Under the pieces are notes generated by a model. It did not search any database. It was not told where the DNA came from and was given only the letters and a program-made list of their open reading frames with translations. This document shows, one piece after another, positions 1 to 10,768 of a DNA stretch of 64,000 nt. The position numbers and the translations under genes were made by a program. How positions within the stretch are numbered: the first letter of the stretch is position 1; every line of letters begins with the position of its first letter. This DNA is from Erythroxylum novogranatense (Eukaryota > Streptophyta > Magnoliopsida > Malpighiales > Erythroxylaceae): NCBI GenBank assembly GCA_029891385.1, contig CM057228.1, positions 81,828,964 to 81,892,963 on the forward strand. Reading direction: 5' to 3'.

Positions 1-2208
1 TGAGTACCTCATCAAAGCGGATATTCGAACTCTGGATGCTTGCTTCATCAAACATGGATTTACGAAGCTTGCATACCTTTTCGCCATCGATGGAAGTGAA
101 GCCCTCGGGTTGTGTCATATACACATCCTCGGGAAGATTTCCTCTCGAAAGCGATCCTCACATCCATTTGCCATATCTCATAATCATAATGAGTGGCAAG
201 GGCTAGGAGTATCTAATGGATTTAAGCATTGCTACGAAATGAAGGTTTTGTCATAGTCAACTCTTTATGCGTGGCGAAATCCTTTAACGAAGCATTGCTT
301 TATAGGTAATCAAATTACCATCCATGTTGGTTTTCTTCCGAAAACTCCTTTGCACCACATGGGTTTTATCTCTTCAGTGTAACAACCAAAGTCCATACTT
401 GGTTTTCATACATGGAATCCATTTCGCATTTCATGGCACAAAGCCATGTTCGGACTACGAACTTTTGAACCTGCTCATAGGTAGTAGTCGCATCATCTTA
501 TATGAGCAATCGCCATTCTGTTCACTTACAAGAAATTCATATCTCTCGGGGAGCGATCGTATCCTACTTAACCTCTGAAATTAGTGTGTAGTAGAAGGTT
601 GATTACCTCATCTATATGAGTGACAGTTTGAGTTCGAGCGATTGATCTATGTTTGTTCGAGAATCTTGAACTTCTCCAAGTTCAACTTTGCTCCCACCGT
701 CCTCTTGTAAAAGAAACTCTTTCTTTAAGAAAACAGCATGCTTGAAACAAACAACTTTTGTTCTAAGCAAGGTAGAATTGATATTCCACGAACAAACACT
801 TGTCGACTTTTACATCAAATGTATCGGCGATGTGTCCGCTTCACGTAAGTAGACAATCCCAAACTTTCAGATGAGAAAGATAGGGCTTTCGGTTAGTCCA
901 TATCTCCATATGGAGTAACTTCTAATTATCTTTAATGGAACTCTGTTTAGCAAGTAAACAGCTGTCTTGAGCGCATATTCCCAAAACTGTGCAAAACCTA
1001 TCATCAATCGCACCAAGTCTAACAAGGCTCGATTTCTCCTTTCAGCCACACCATTGTGCTGCGGCGTGTAAGGTGGAGTATACTGAGATAAAATCCCATT
1101 ATCTCTGAGATAATCCAAAACTGTTGGTGTAAGCATTTTCCACCACGATCAGATCGTAATGTATGCATACTTTTACCAAGTTAGTTTTCTACTTCATTTC
1201 TGAATTGTTTGAACTTTTCAAACGCTTCAGATTTGTATCTCTACAGATATAGGTACCCATATCGTGAATAATCACCGATAAAAGTAATGAAGTAAAGACA
1301 ACCACTTCTGGCATGGATGGACATCGGACCACATACATCCGAATGTATTAGGTCTAATATTCCATTCACTCGTTCACCCTTCCCTTAAAGGATAACTTAG
1401 TCATCTTGCCTAATAAACAAGATTCGCATGTGTCATATGATTCATAATCAAATGACCCTAAACATCCACTCTTATGGAGCTTAGCAATGCGTGTCTCATT
1501 TATATGGCCAAGCCGACAATGCCATAAGTAAGTTGATTTTAAATTATCTCGATTATGTCTTTTCGCGTCATTGACATTCAGAACTGGATATGACATATCT
1601 AATATGTCAATTCAATTGCATAATGTACCAGTAGCATAGAGCCTTCCATTTGAACTAATAGAACAACCATTGTTACTAAAAGTTCAATGGAAATCAGCTC
1701 TATTTAAACATAAAACATACAATATGTTCTTTGTTTAAAACAGGTACAAAATGTCAATCATCCAATTTGAATATAAGCCCACTAGGGAGTAATAAGACAT
1801 AAGTGTCTACAGCTAATGTAGCAACTCTTCTTTGCATTACCTACACGAAGTCTAGTTCTCCTTTTATGAGTCATCTCATCGTCCCCGAGGCCCCGCATAT
1901 CATTTCATATGTATGAGCCACATCCGTATCAAATACCGATATGTTTGGATCAGGAATAGTATTAACCTCAATGACAAACATATTTGAAGGAGTAGAGGCA
2001 TCGATGCCTTCTTACGCTTCAAGGACTCGAATAGATTTTACGGTTTAGCCTCTGGTGGCTAGACTTGCCACAATGAAAGCAAAAACCTTTGGGAAGAATC
2101 TTTGGTTTTTCCTTGATGGCACTTCCTTTAGTTTCTTGGCCTTTTCTTCTTTGAACTAGAAGAAGAAGCATCCACCATTAAGACTTGTTATCCTTCTTGA
2201 TAGTGCCG
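1..2208 (-). pseudogene. Copia C pol remnant (zinc knuckle, protease, integrase, RT start)
   Basis: Read on the minus strand, the region near 2050-2095 has a CCHC-like knuckle CFHCGKSSHQRLNR in which the last cysteine is replaced by arginine. At 1366-1596 lies the GAG-pre-integrase zinc domain (HCRLGHINETRIAKLHKSG, then CESCLLGKMTKL). At 867-1136 lies the integrase core end (YTPQHNGVAERRNR) and the following Copia segment AVYLLNRVP. The reverse transcriptase starts below about position 470 and runs off the window. Several stops and frame changes separate these pieces. The order protease-integrase-RT is diagnostic of Copia. Confidence 0.82.
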
Positions 2209-2770
2209 TCATTGTCTTGGCAGATTGATCACTTCGAGAATTGTTGTGGATATTTGGTTTATCCGATAGTTTATCCAAACCGTGAATAACCATCGAGACA
2301 ATCCAACTAGAATTAAGTCTCTACTTAACTCATAATCCATTACAAATCCTAAGACGGCCAATCTCTCAATATAGCCATTCATCTTGGGGTATCTTGCATG
2401 CGGCGATTGTCCTGGAACCATCTTTGTGGTGACCTTGAGGTCTCAAACCTTTCAGACCGAGCTTACTCATCAAACAACTCCCTAAGATGAAATACTATAG
2501 AGTGAGCATCTATGGACTCGTGCTGCTCCTGCAGCTCTGGTGACATCGAGGCAAGTAGCCATGTCCCTGTCCTTTAGATGCTTGCAATATACCTTCTGAT
2601 CCTCATCAGAAGCATCGACAGCAGGTGCAACTGGAAGTGGAACATCTAGGACGTATCCCAGTTCCTCAGATCTAAGAACAATTCTCATATTCCTCAGCCA
2701 ATCAAGAAAATTCGGTCCAGAATAGAGAGCGAAAATTCACACTGAAAGACTTCTTCAATCAACCTAGCGC
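2209..2770 (-). pseudogene. Copia C gag remnant
   Basis: The minus strand encodes the gag core seen in element A at 50128-50800. Recognisable pieces are LRSEELGYVLDVPLP near 2640-2690 and KMNGYIERLAVLGFVMDYEL near 2320-2390. The frame changes between the two pieces, and the N-terminal segment upstream of 2690 is scrambled. Gag forms the virus-like particle and binds the RNA. This copy cannot make an intact protein. A conventional ATG start is not preserved. Confidence 0.75.
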
Positions 2771-2935
2771 GATAGAGAGAAGGAATGATAGAATAGATAT
2801 GCCTGCATGATCATAAGGACTTGCATGATATGCATATGGCTCCCACTAGTTTCCTAGAATCCATAACCCTCTTCTGAATCCAAAGAAACAAAGTGACATA
2901 ATGTCTAGTGGGTCGATATCAGACATTGCTAAGAG

Positions 2936-3322
2936 TGACCTTGGGTTTACCCAACAAGCCCTGACTTAGGTCAATCGGTAGGTATCGGTCATACCAATTG
3001 TATCATCGATAACCCAGCATTAAGAATGACCTTGGGTTTACCCAACAAGCCACCTTATGTCTCGGAGGTATCGGATATACCAATTACATCTTAGACACAA
3101 CTATCGATCGGTCTATCAACTTGTTGATGTATGCACTTACATTGGGTATCAACTCTTTGATGCGCGTATATCGATGTATGCTACCCAATTTCACCTCTCG
3201 TCCACGTTGACCTTGAGTTTACTCAACAAACCAACGCCTCGGTGAAAACCAACCCATTAATCCGAAAATCTTATTTTCATGGTTCGAACATATCCGTATA
3301 GAGTGAGCTTGGGTTTACCCAA
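2936..3322. repeat. Four dispersed hairpin motifs in the Copia C leader
   Basis: On the minus strand the motif TTGGGTAAACCCAAGGTCA or a close variant occurs four times, near 2936, 3027, 3208 and 3304. The TTGGG/CCCAA arms can form a five-pair stem around a TAAA or CAAA loop. Element A has the same motif four times at 49555-49944. Conservation of both motif and number suggests a structured leader RNA. That function is inferred. Confidence 0.75.
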
Positions 3323-3522
3323 CAACCCAACCTATAAGAACTCGGTTCTTACCATATTAATGGAAGGCGTTAGTTTTCATATCTGAGGAGGGATTTGGGT
3401 CTCATCTACTTCTTCTCCAAGTCGTAGGATTATAGTCACCGGACTATATGGAATGATTTAGGTTTCATCAATCACATTGAATCAATCCTTATAATCATCC
3501 ATCATCCAACCTATGCATGCCA

Positions 3523-3868
3523 CAAGTCGACTTTCATCAAATGCAAGTCGACTTATGCTCTGCCACACACAAGTCGACTTGTGTGACACAAGTCGACTTA
3601 TGTCATCTGCCCATGAACAAGTCGACTTACAAGGTACTACAAGTCGACTTATACTGAGATCTTGAATAAGTCGACTTATTCAGAAAACAAGTCGACTTAT
3701 CCAGAAAACAAGTCGACTTATCCAGAAAACAAGTCGACTTATCCAGAAAACAAGTCGACTTATTCAGCAAACAAGTCGACTTATCCAGAAAACAAGTCGA
3801 CTTATCCAGAAAACAAGTCGACTTATTAAGCGAACAAGTCGACTTATGTCCCATATAAGTCGACTTAT
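3523..3868. repeat. Array of the 10-bp palindrome AAGTCGACTT in the Copia C leader
   Basis: By eye I count 16 exact copies of AAGTCGACTT, a perfect palindrome with a central GTCGAC, in about 345 bp. The central copies are spaced 21 bp apart, with the spacer TATCCAGAAAAC repeated almost exactly. The array lies in the untranslated leader between the primer site and gag. Because the unit is 21 bp it leaves an open frame of KSTCFLD repeats, which is not a gene. The same palindrome recurs in element A (49172-49330) and in the block at 6833-6932. Confidence 0.92.
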
Positions 3869-3869
3869 C

Positions 3870-4970
3870 CAGGGAATTTTGCTAAAATCTCTAATCGGCT
3901 AATTCCTCAATTAATGCAATTCCAATTCACAATATCATTATACCTAGGGTAATATCTGTAAGTTGATGTATCAATGAACACTTCATTGATTCATGAATGC
4001 CTTAAATAGTCAAACTATATGAAAAACTTGAAATGAGTCAAAACTCATTAATTTCCAAATAACTTAGGAACACCCTAATTATCAACCTAAGCATCTCTAG
4101 CTAGCACATACATTATCAAATTTACTTCACCACATGCCATAAAAAATATGACGGTCAAAACAAACAAGATAATGCAACATGCTAACGAGACGCTATTGTG
4201 ATCTATTAGGCATCCGAAAATTCTTGGAAAAGCAACTTCAAGAAATTCAATTTGGAAATCATACTACATCAAGATAACACATTTTTAATCACATTAAAAA
4301 TGGTGCAAGGCATTGGAACTGAAAAAGCACACTCAATCAAGCCAAGCAAAACAGTCCCAACAATTTTCACAAAACTGTCCAGTTCTGTACATTGATCGAA
4401 ATGATCAATGAAAAAATTTCAATAAATCATGAGAAAATTATATAGGTTACTACATGTTCAGCAAATGCTACATGAATGTTTTCAGGATTTTAGGCCATCA
4501 AAAACTCAGTCAACCTAAATAACAAAACCGATTCAAAATCTGTGTTCATCAGCACAGCAATTCCCAACATCATAGAATAAATTCGTGAATAAATACCCAA
4601 TCACCTTGAAATCCAATTTCCATGCTCACAGAGATTCATCAACATCTTAGAGACATGTAGGTGAAGGAAAATTCGAAAAACCATTTTTCTAGAATTGATT
4701 CTCGATTTTATACTCATGCCTGTTCTAGAATCGTTTCACAAAACAGCATCTGTAACCTTAGGGAATTAATTAGCAAAACTATATCAAATCAAATCGATAA
4801 ATTCTGAAAATTCATATAAATATTCTCTAACATGTTATGAACAATTCTGGGCAGAAAAATTTCGAAAAGCATATCACAATATAAATTCGAAATCTGAACA
4901 GATAGCATGCATCAACAGAAAATTCCATTAGAATTTCTGATCTCGCTTAGGTTATAGCTTCATACGGGAT
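3870..4970. other. Copia C leader, non-coding
   Basis: About 1.1 kb between the palindrome array and the primer site. It is AT-rich and aligns by eye with the leader of element A at 48070-49130. No coding potential is seen. The short ORF at 4960-5169 straddles the LTR edge and is not a gene. Confidence 0.6.
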
Positions 4971-4971
4971 A

Positions 4972-4989
4972 CAGGCGCCTCGATACCAC
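4972..4989 (-). other. Primer-binding site of Copia C
   Basis: Directly inside the 5' LTR the minus strand reads AGTGGTATCGAGGCGCC. Its core TGGTATC-AG is the start of the initiator-methionine tRNA primer site usual for plant Copia elements (TGGTATCAGAGCC). The second half is degraded here, with GAGGCGCC in place of AGAGCC. The site fixes the orientation of the element. Confidence 0.75.
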
Positions 4990-4991
4990 TT

Positions 4992-6832
4992 TGTAGGAAA
5001 ATCCCGGAGGTACATCACATGTACCGCAGCAGAAAACAAAATTTTTGTTCCCGGGACTTTCCCGAATCCCAGGATCCTGGTATCGGTATGAAGACATCAA
5101 CCTAAATAGCCAAAAGAGACTATCTCTAAAGGTGATCCACGCAGAGATCAGAAAATCTAACCGGATCAAACCCCTTTAACCCGGGAATAGCTAGAACAGA
5201 TTAAAGGCTGCTAGACCCTACCTCTGTCCTGGAGAGCTGAAGGAAACGTTGGACCATGTGCTTGGAGAAGGAGAGGAAACGATGATGGCCATGGAGAAGA
5301 AGAGTTGAAACCTTTTCAACCTTTAGAAAAACCTAACCCTTTAAGTCTTCTATCTTCTCCCTACACCAAAACCGTCGGCCATCACCATCTTCTCTACCTA
5401 TTCTATGTCTTTTTAACTCTTTAAAAGACATGCAGAAAATCTTATGGTGGAAGCTTGTCCACGTTTTTTCTCTTTATATATATATATATATATATATAAA
5501 GTTAAACTTAAAGATAAAGCTTCCTCTCCTCCTCCTCCCACGTGTTCAACATATATATATATATATATATATTAATTATTTATTTATTTAATTAATCATA
5601 TATATATATGTATATAATTATAGCGGTCCATCACACTGGGTCTTGGTCCTACAAGCCTCTAAGGCCCCGATCTTTGAAATGACCGAAACCTTTCTTAGCA
5701 ATATCGATGTCGCGATCTCATCGGGACATATCCCAATCCATTGGGATCCATTTAATCCTAATGCTCTCCATAATTAGAACTCGTCCAATTACTATTTTAC
5801 AGATTCTCTCAAACACTCTTATCGTGTGACCCTTTAGGCTCCAGTTATGTTGGCCACTTAGATTAACAATTAATCCGAGCAAGTCATGGCGGTATCTAGC
5901 AACACATCATGACCCCAATTGACCGGAAAGTAATCGGTTTGATGTATTCATCACGAACCAGATCACAAACCCTTCCATGAGACAATTCTGGTGCAATTAG
6001 TCCTTTCACCATCCTATACCCCACTTGGTTATGAGTATGGTCAAAGTGTCAACTCTCACTAGGCGAGTCTAGCCCAGTGATATCGGTTCTTGTCACGGGA
6101 CTCATTACTTTATATGTCAATGAAGACACTCTTCATGACATACATCTTGAACGACCTTAGTAATGATCGACAAGAGGCCGTGGTATCTCTTACGCTAATC
6201 CGTAGTGGTGAATCCTTTATTGGCTACTCAATTATCTTGAATACCTCAAGTCGTACCCAAGCACCACCTATGAGTTACCTCTCGGAAGGCAACAAGGAAT
6301 GGAGTCAAAGCACGGATCGGTATCAAGATATCCTTGAGTACCTCGAGTCTGAGGATACTTGCACCATTGCTATGATGAGATTATCATCGACACTTCAGAT
6401 AAGATATCCATGTGATGATCTCATGGCAGGTCATCCAATGAACTTACTACCACTAGTAAGCATCCACATGTCAACTCTAAATATCTCATATTTACAGTTT
6501 CTGAGATCCACTGCTTGATCCAATCAAGGAATATGACATGTGCTAGTCTATCCGGATTAATGATGTCTAGTCTTATTAATCCTATGACTAGGGAGAATTC
6601 TGATACTGACATAATTGCACATGATAGGAATCTCAGGAGTATGAACAGATCATAATTTCCTTCATGCTATGTCATATATCATGGACTTCATTAATTCGAT
6701 TAAAGATCCAATCAATTCATAAACAATGTTTATGAATATCAAATTAATGAATAATGCATTTTCTTTATTTATTCATAAAGTGCACTGCGACTTTGAATAA
6801 AAGCGCTAAAAAGGGATTGCCTTTAGGGCACA
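4992..6832 (-). repeat. 5' LTR of Copia C
   Basis: About 1.84 kb, matching both LTRs of element A along its length in reverse orientation. It ends next to the primer site with TTTCCTACA on the minus strand. It contains two TA microsatellites, near 5474-5500 and 5548-5571. These are longer than the corresponding tracts of element A's 3' LTR and probably vary by slippage. ORFs called inside this LTR are chance frames. Confidence 0.88.
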
Positions 6833-6932
6833 AATATAAACGATCTGACCTTGAACAAGTCGACTTATCGAATGAACAAGTCGACTTATCGGTACCGAAC
6901 ATGTGTAAGTCGACTTATCACTTACAAAGTAT
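6833..6932. other. Chimeric junction block with three AAGTCGACTT palindromes
   Basis: Between the outer end of LTR C and the first recognisable codon of gypsy G lie about 100 bp that belong to neither. The block has three exact AAGTCGACTT copies within 60 bp, the same palindrome as the Copia A/C leader. A simple insertion of C into G would not create this. A remnant of an older copy of the same Copia family, or a capture event, is the likely source. Confidence 0.6.
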
Positions 6933-7321
6933 TGCTTTAAGTGTTGAAAAGCTTTCTCGCATTCGTCCGGCCATTGGAATTGGATTACGTTCGCCTTCCT
7001 CAAGATTTTGAAAAATGGGAGGCACTTGTCTCCCAATCTGGAGATGAACACCTTAGAGACTATCAGAGCCGGTCAATACCGCACTTCTTTTTAAGCATTG
7101 AGGCGAGGGCATTTGGATGATGGCTTGATCTTCTGGATTAGCCTCGATCCCAGTTGGTGATCATAAACCCTAGGAATTTTCTGGATGACACCCCAAAAAC
7201 GCATTTTTCCGGGTTCAGCTTCATCTGAAACTTATTCAGGGTCTGGAAGACTTCTTTGAGATCTTCCACATGCTCTGTGGCCGTCTTACTTTTGACCACC
7301 ATATCATCCACATAAGCTTCC
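6933..7321 (-). pseudogene. Gypsy G reverse transcriptase, C-terminal part
   Basis: The minus strand continues the RT begun at 15339-15745. It starts with AYVDDMVVKSK, where YVDD is the catalytic aspartate motif of RT. LNPEKCVFGVSSRKFLGFM follows. After a frame change come RLGDKCLPFFKILRKA and a WPDECEKAFQHLK segment near 6934-7045, which match the connection region of element F near 23690-23800. A stop ends the first piece at 7138. The fragment stops abruptly at 6933. Confidence 0.85.
7317..7321. repeat. Target-site duplication CTTCC of element D (left copy)
   Basis: CTTCC precedes the TG of D's left LTR, and an identical CTTCC follows its right LTR at 15334-15338. Joining the flanks restores the gypsy G RT frame across VE-AYVDD, which confirms insertion with a 5-bp duplication. 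Confidence 0.9.
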
Positions 7322-8792
7322 TGATCGCGGTTTTGTCGATGCGATCTTACGATCGATCCTTGGAAACCGGTCAAATAGAATAAATTCCAAGATTGCGGTG
7401 TAGGATGCAACCTCGGGTCGTCTCATAATTGGAACCAAATGAAAATGGTCTAATCTAGCCTAAATGTCAAAATTGCAATCGAAGTTGATAAGCGGGGTTT
7501 TGGTAATTTAATCGAAACAGGTAAAGTAATCAAAATTTAACAAAAATATAAAAGAATATTTTGGGATTTTTGAAATAATGCAATAAACAAAGAATCGGAT
7601 AAAATCAAATTGATAAAATCCTTTTGAAAATGAGGCTCGAGCTATCACGGTTCAAAAATGGTTTTCGGGATACAATCCACTAAGTTTCGAAAGATCAACC
7701 CTAAAGGACTCTTTAGGTCCAAAAATTTAATTAATGAACTCCATCATTTAAATCTTTGTTAAAAACCTTAGTGTGACAATTGGACAAGCAAATGCAATTG
7801 GTCAAATGAATAAAACACAACAATCTCAATCAAACACAACTAAATGATTAAAACCGTGAATGCAGTATCCAATGACATATATGAAACTTCATATATTAGG
7901 CATCAAAATGTTCTACAGATTACTTTGTCCAAATTTCAACATAGTATCAACACACGGTTAAACTATAACAATGCTAATCTAAATATATCGATGCAATCCT
8001 CTAACTCAGAAGTTTACACAAATATACTAGACTTCAGATACTAAGTGATTACTCCCCTTCGAAGCTCTGTAAACTCAAGCCATTGCTACATCTTCAAGAG
8101 GAAGGTTAAACTTAGTTACGCGTGACTCGGTCGATCCCTCGGATCTTGGAGATTGAGCGAGGCTCATGTTTGCGAGAAGGCGATGGCGGTGATGATGGCG
8201 ACCGTGGTGATGATGGTAGGCGATCTTGAAAATGTGAAGGTCTTCTCCTTCCAGTCTGCGTTCAAGTGTCTCAGTATTCAAAAATCTGCGTGACAAAAGT
8301 CTCGATGACCTAAAAATAGCAAGTCTTATATGATGGATCACGGGCGGGTTGGAGCGGTGAGATGAACTTTCCATAAGCGAGTCGGTATCCGCTCATACGT
8401 CATGACGAATAAGATAAATGAATTAAATTTATCGCGGCGTGTGCACTCACACGCCGTCGCGTCGTGTACATCGCCGTGCTTCGCGACGTCTTGGAAGTGT
8501 GCTCGCCGGCGTCGTGTGAGATGCCATGCGTCGCGACGTCGGAAGGGCTCGTTGACTTCTACGTTGACTCCTTTGTTCTGCAACAAAACAATAACAACAA
8601 TTTGCGATCAATTGCCCCAATAAAACTATGGAAAAATAAGTATCAAATCATGACAATTTCTTGACAAATTGAGAATTGAAAGAACTCGAGATGAGGAACC
8701 AATTTAAGCACAAAATCATTAATCAGAGTCAATACATGCATAAGCGAGTTATGAAAATGCAGCCAATTTATAATATAAACTTGGCTCAATCA
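7322..8792 (-). repeat. 3' LTR of element D
   Basis: About 1.47 kb bounded by TGATCGCGG and CTCAATCA on the plus strand. It matches the 5' LTR (13805-15333) nearly throughout, apart from small indels. Many of these fall where the other copy has CAG or CTG. Near 8450-8545 it is rich in CGTCGCGACG-like strings. Confidence 0.9.
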
Positions 8793-8809
8793 AATTCCCC
8801 CACACTTAG
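8793..8809 (-). other. Polypurine tract of element D next to the 3' LTR
   Basis: The minus strand reads CTAAGTGTGGGGGAATT directly before the 3' LTR. This is the plus-strand priming tract of a minus-oriented element. Near-identical tracts recur at 10211-10223 and 10637-10650. Confidence 0.85.
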
Positions 8810-10768
8810 ACCTTTGTACTCCTGGACAAAGTTTACCAGAGTCAAAAAAAGTGCAAGAAAAAAAGAAAATATCTACCCATGCTCAAAACAATAAAAGGAA
8901 ATTGACGCAAGTTACTTCCTCAGAATTCAACCAAAGCAAAATGAAAGAGTGCTACTAAAATAAACATTGAAAGAATCCAAGTACAAGAGATTGAACAAAA
9001 GAGAAGCACTCAAGGTATAGTGTTTGCACTCAGCTCACTTGTGTCTAGGGATATTTTTCTCTCAATCTACTTAATCCACCTCCTACCATAGGCTTGTGTC
9101 AATTCTATTTCTCCACCACAAGAACTATCATTTTGAAAATCAAGAGGACTTTGAGGGTTGTAATGTATGGAAGGCTAAATGAAATGGATGAATGAAAAGA
9201 AAGAAAATATGAGCAAATGCACTAAATGTGAACTGATGTCATCTGTAGAATTCAAACTAAACAATTGCATAAACAGAATGCAACATTATTCTTTTCTTTC
9301 TTTCTCTTTTCTTCTGCTTTTGCTCTTTTTTTCTTTTTTTTTATTGGACATTTTAGAGACATTGTCTCTTTCTGGAAACACAAAATTCATCATCAAATTT
9401 TTTTTTGACATATTATTTTGAAATAAGCAACATAACCAATGACACCACAAAGGTATGAATGCAAATGCTCATAACAAAGAAGGCTCAAAGGGCTAACAAG
9501 GATAAATGTGCAAGGGACGGTGTTTGGGAAATGGGTTTAAGAAAGAACGCCTCTATCACATCCGCAAAAATCCAGTTCATTAAGCTTCAAGTAAGAATTA
9601 AAACAAGTTACGGAGAAAATGAAATAAGAAGATGCACACAAAGATAGAATGAAAATTTTGGGCTCAAATATCCTTCCACAAGGGTATGATCTCAATGAAC
9701 AATCTCAAGTCTCAAAACTTAAATGCCACTTTGTTAGCATGCTTTCATTTACTTTGTATTGAAAACGTTGAAAGCAAGATTTTGTCAAGTCCAATTATCA
9801 TTGAAAGGATGGAAAATGTTTTCAAAAACTCAAGCATCGTTTTGAAACCAGTAAAAGCTTTGGACACAAAAGCCATAAAAGTCCAGTGTGAGATAAATTT
9901 TAAATGAGTGGAAAAATTAAGCACAGAATCATTCATGCATAGGAATGACGTCGCGACGTCGCGTAAGCGACGTCGAGATGTCGCGAGACGTCATGACGTG
10001 TCAATGGTGACGTCGCGACGTGCACACAATCTGAAGAACGCTTCGTCGTGACGTATGGACACTCGTCGCGCCGAAGAAATGCAGAATGACAGAAACAATG
10101 TAAAATCCCCAAGTGTATCAGCAGAATGCACCAATTGGAACAATTCATATTATCCTTAATGAAACATACGATCAACAGTCATGCAATGTGAAAAATAAAT
10201 AGGGAAACAACTCCCCCACACTTGAAACACTCATTGTCCTCAATGAGAATGGAAATGAAGCGCAACAGCATAGAAACTCATGAAGGGATCGAAACGAAAG
10301 ATTGTTCATTAATGGAATAAGTCAAGTACAAAAGAAACTAAAGAGCTAATGAACTAAATACATAAGGAAAAGATGATAAAAGGAAAGAATAAGAGATACG
10401 TCGCGACGTATGAATGAATAAGAGAACACGTCGCGACGTATCCAAATGAACAGAACAGAAACACAACTTGACTTAATCCAGAAATATTCAATCTAAAAAC
10501 AATCAATCTCCCAAAAAATCAATCCTCCAAGCAATGTCATACTTCTTCAGAAAGATATAAAGCTAACAAAGGGAAAGCAATTTATTCGAACAATGAACAA
10601 ATCCTACCTAACTACATACTACTCTATTGGCGGGTTTCTCCCCACACTTAATCAAGATATTCATGCAACACAACAATTTACATCACTTCTAAACTAGATG
10701 CATGAATATAAAGAGAATGTAGGGTGAAAACAACCCGATCTCATGGCGAGTCCTGAAACTTGGGATAG
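8810..10768. other. Element D non-coding 3' region
   Basis: Nearly 2 kb between the protease remnant and the 3' LTR with no convincing ORF. It is colinear with element E's 31087-32470 and 34000-34300, but E's env-like ORF is absent. It holds two extra polypurine-like tracts (10211-10223, 10637-10650) and the ACGTCGCGACGT palindromes. Confidence 0.7.
9947..10440. repeat. Dispersed 12-bp palindrome ACGTCGCGACGT in element D
   Basis: Exact ACGTCGCGACGT copies are seen at about 9948, 10010, 10398 and 10429, with degenerate copies between 9960 and 9995. Each has extreme CpG content in otherwise AT-rich DNA. Related TCGCGACG strings occur in both LTRs (near 8530 and 15065). E has no exact copies in the matching region. 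Confidence 0.8.

Larger units (their letters stand above)
1..6832 (-). mobile_element. Copia element C, 5' part, minus strand, cut by the window edge
   Basis: A Ty1/copia LTR retrotransposon read on the minus strand. From right to left it has a 5' LTR, a primer-binding site, a long repeat-rich leader, gag remnants and pol remnants. The order and sequence match the complete element A (46218-55884), so both belong to one family. The 3' half of pol and the 3' LTR lie beyond position 1. The outer LTR end is read as TGTGCCCTAAAGG on the minus strand, which is about nine bases shorter than element A's TGTTAGAG... start. Target-site duplication cannot be tested because the other end is missing. The coding part has stops and frameshifts throughout, so the copy is not functional as written. 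Confidence 0.9.

Noticed and set aside
3627..3854. Open frame of KSTCFLD heptapeptide repeats on the minus strand
   Set aside because: It comes from the 21-bp palindrome array in a non-coding retrotransposon leader; it has no domain and element A lacks the frame.
3523..3868. CRISPR-like array of short repeats and spacers
   Set aside because: Repeats are only 10 bp, spacers are themselves repeated, and the DNA is a plant nuclear retrotransposon.
8075..8664. Histidine-rich and overlapping ORFs near the left LTR of D
   Set aside because: They lie inside the LTR and change frame in the paired LTR copy.
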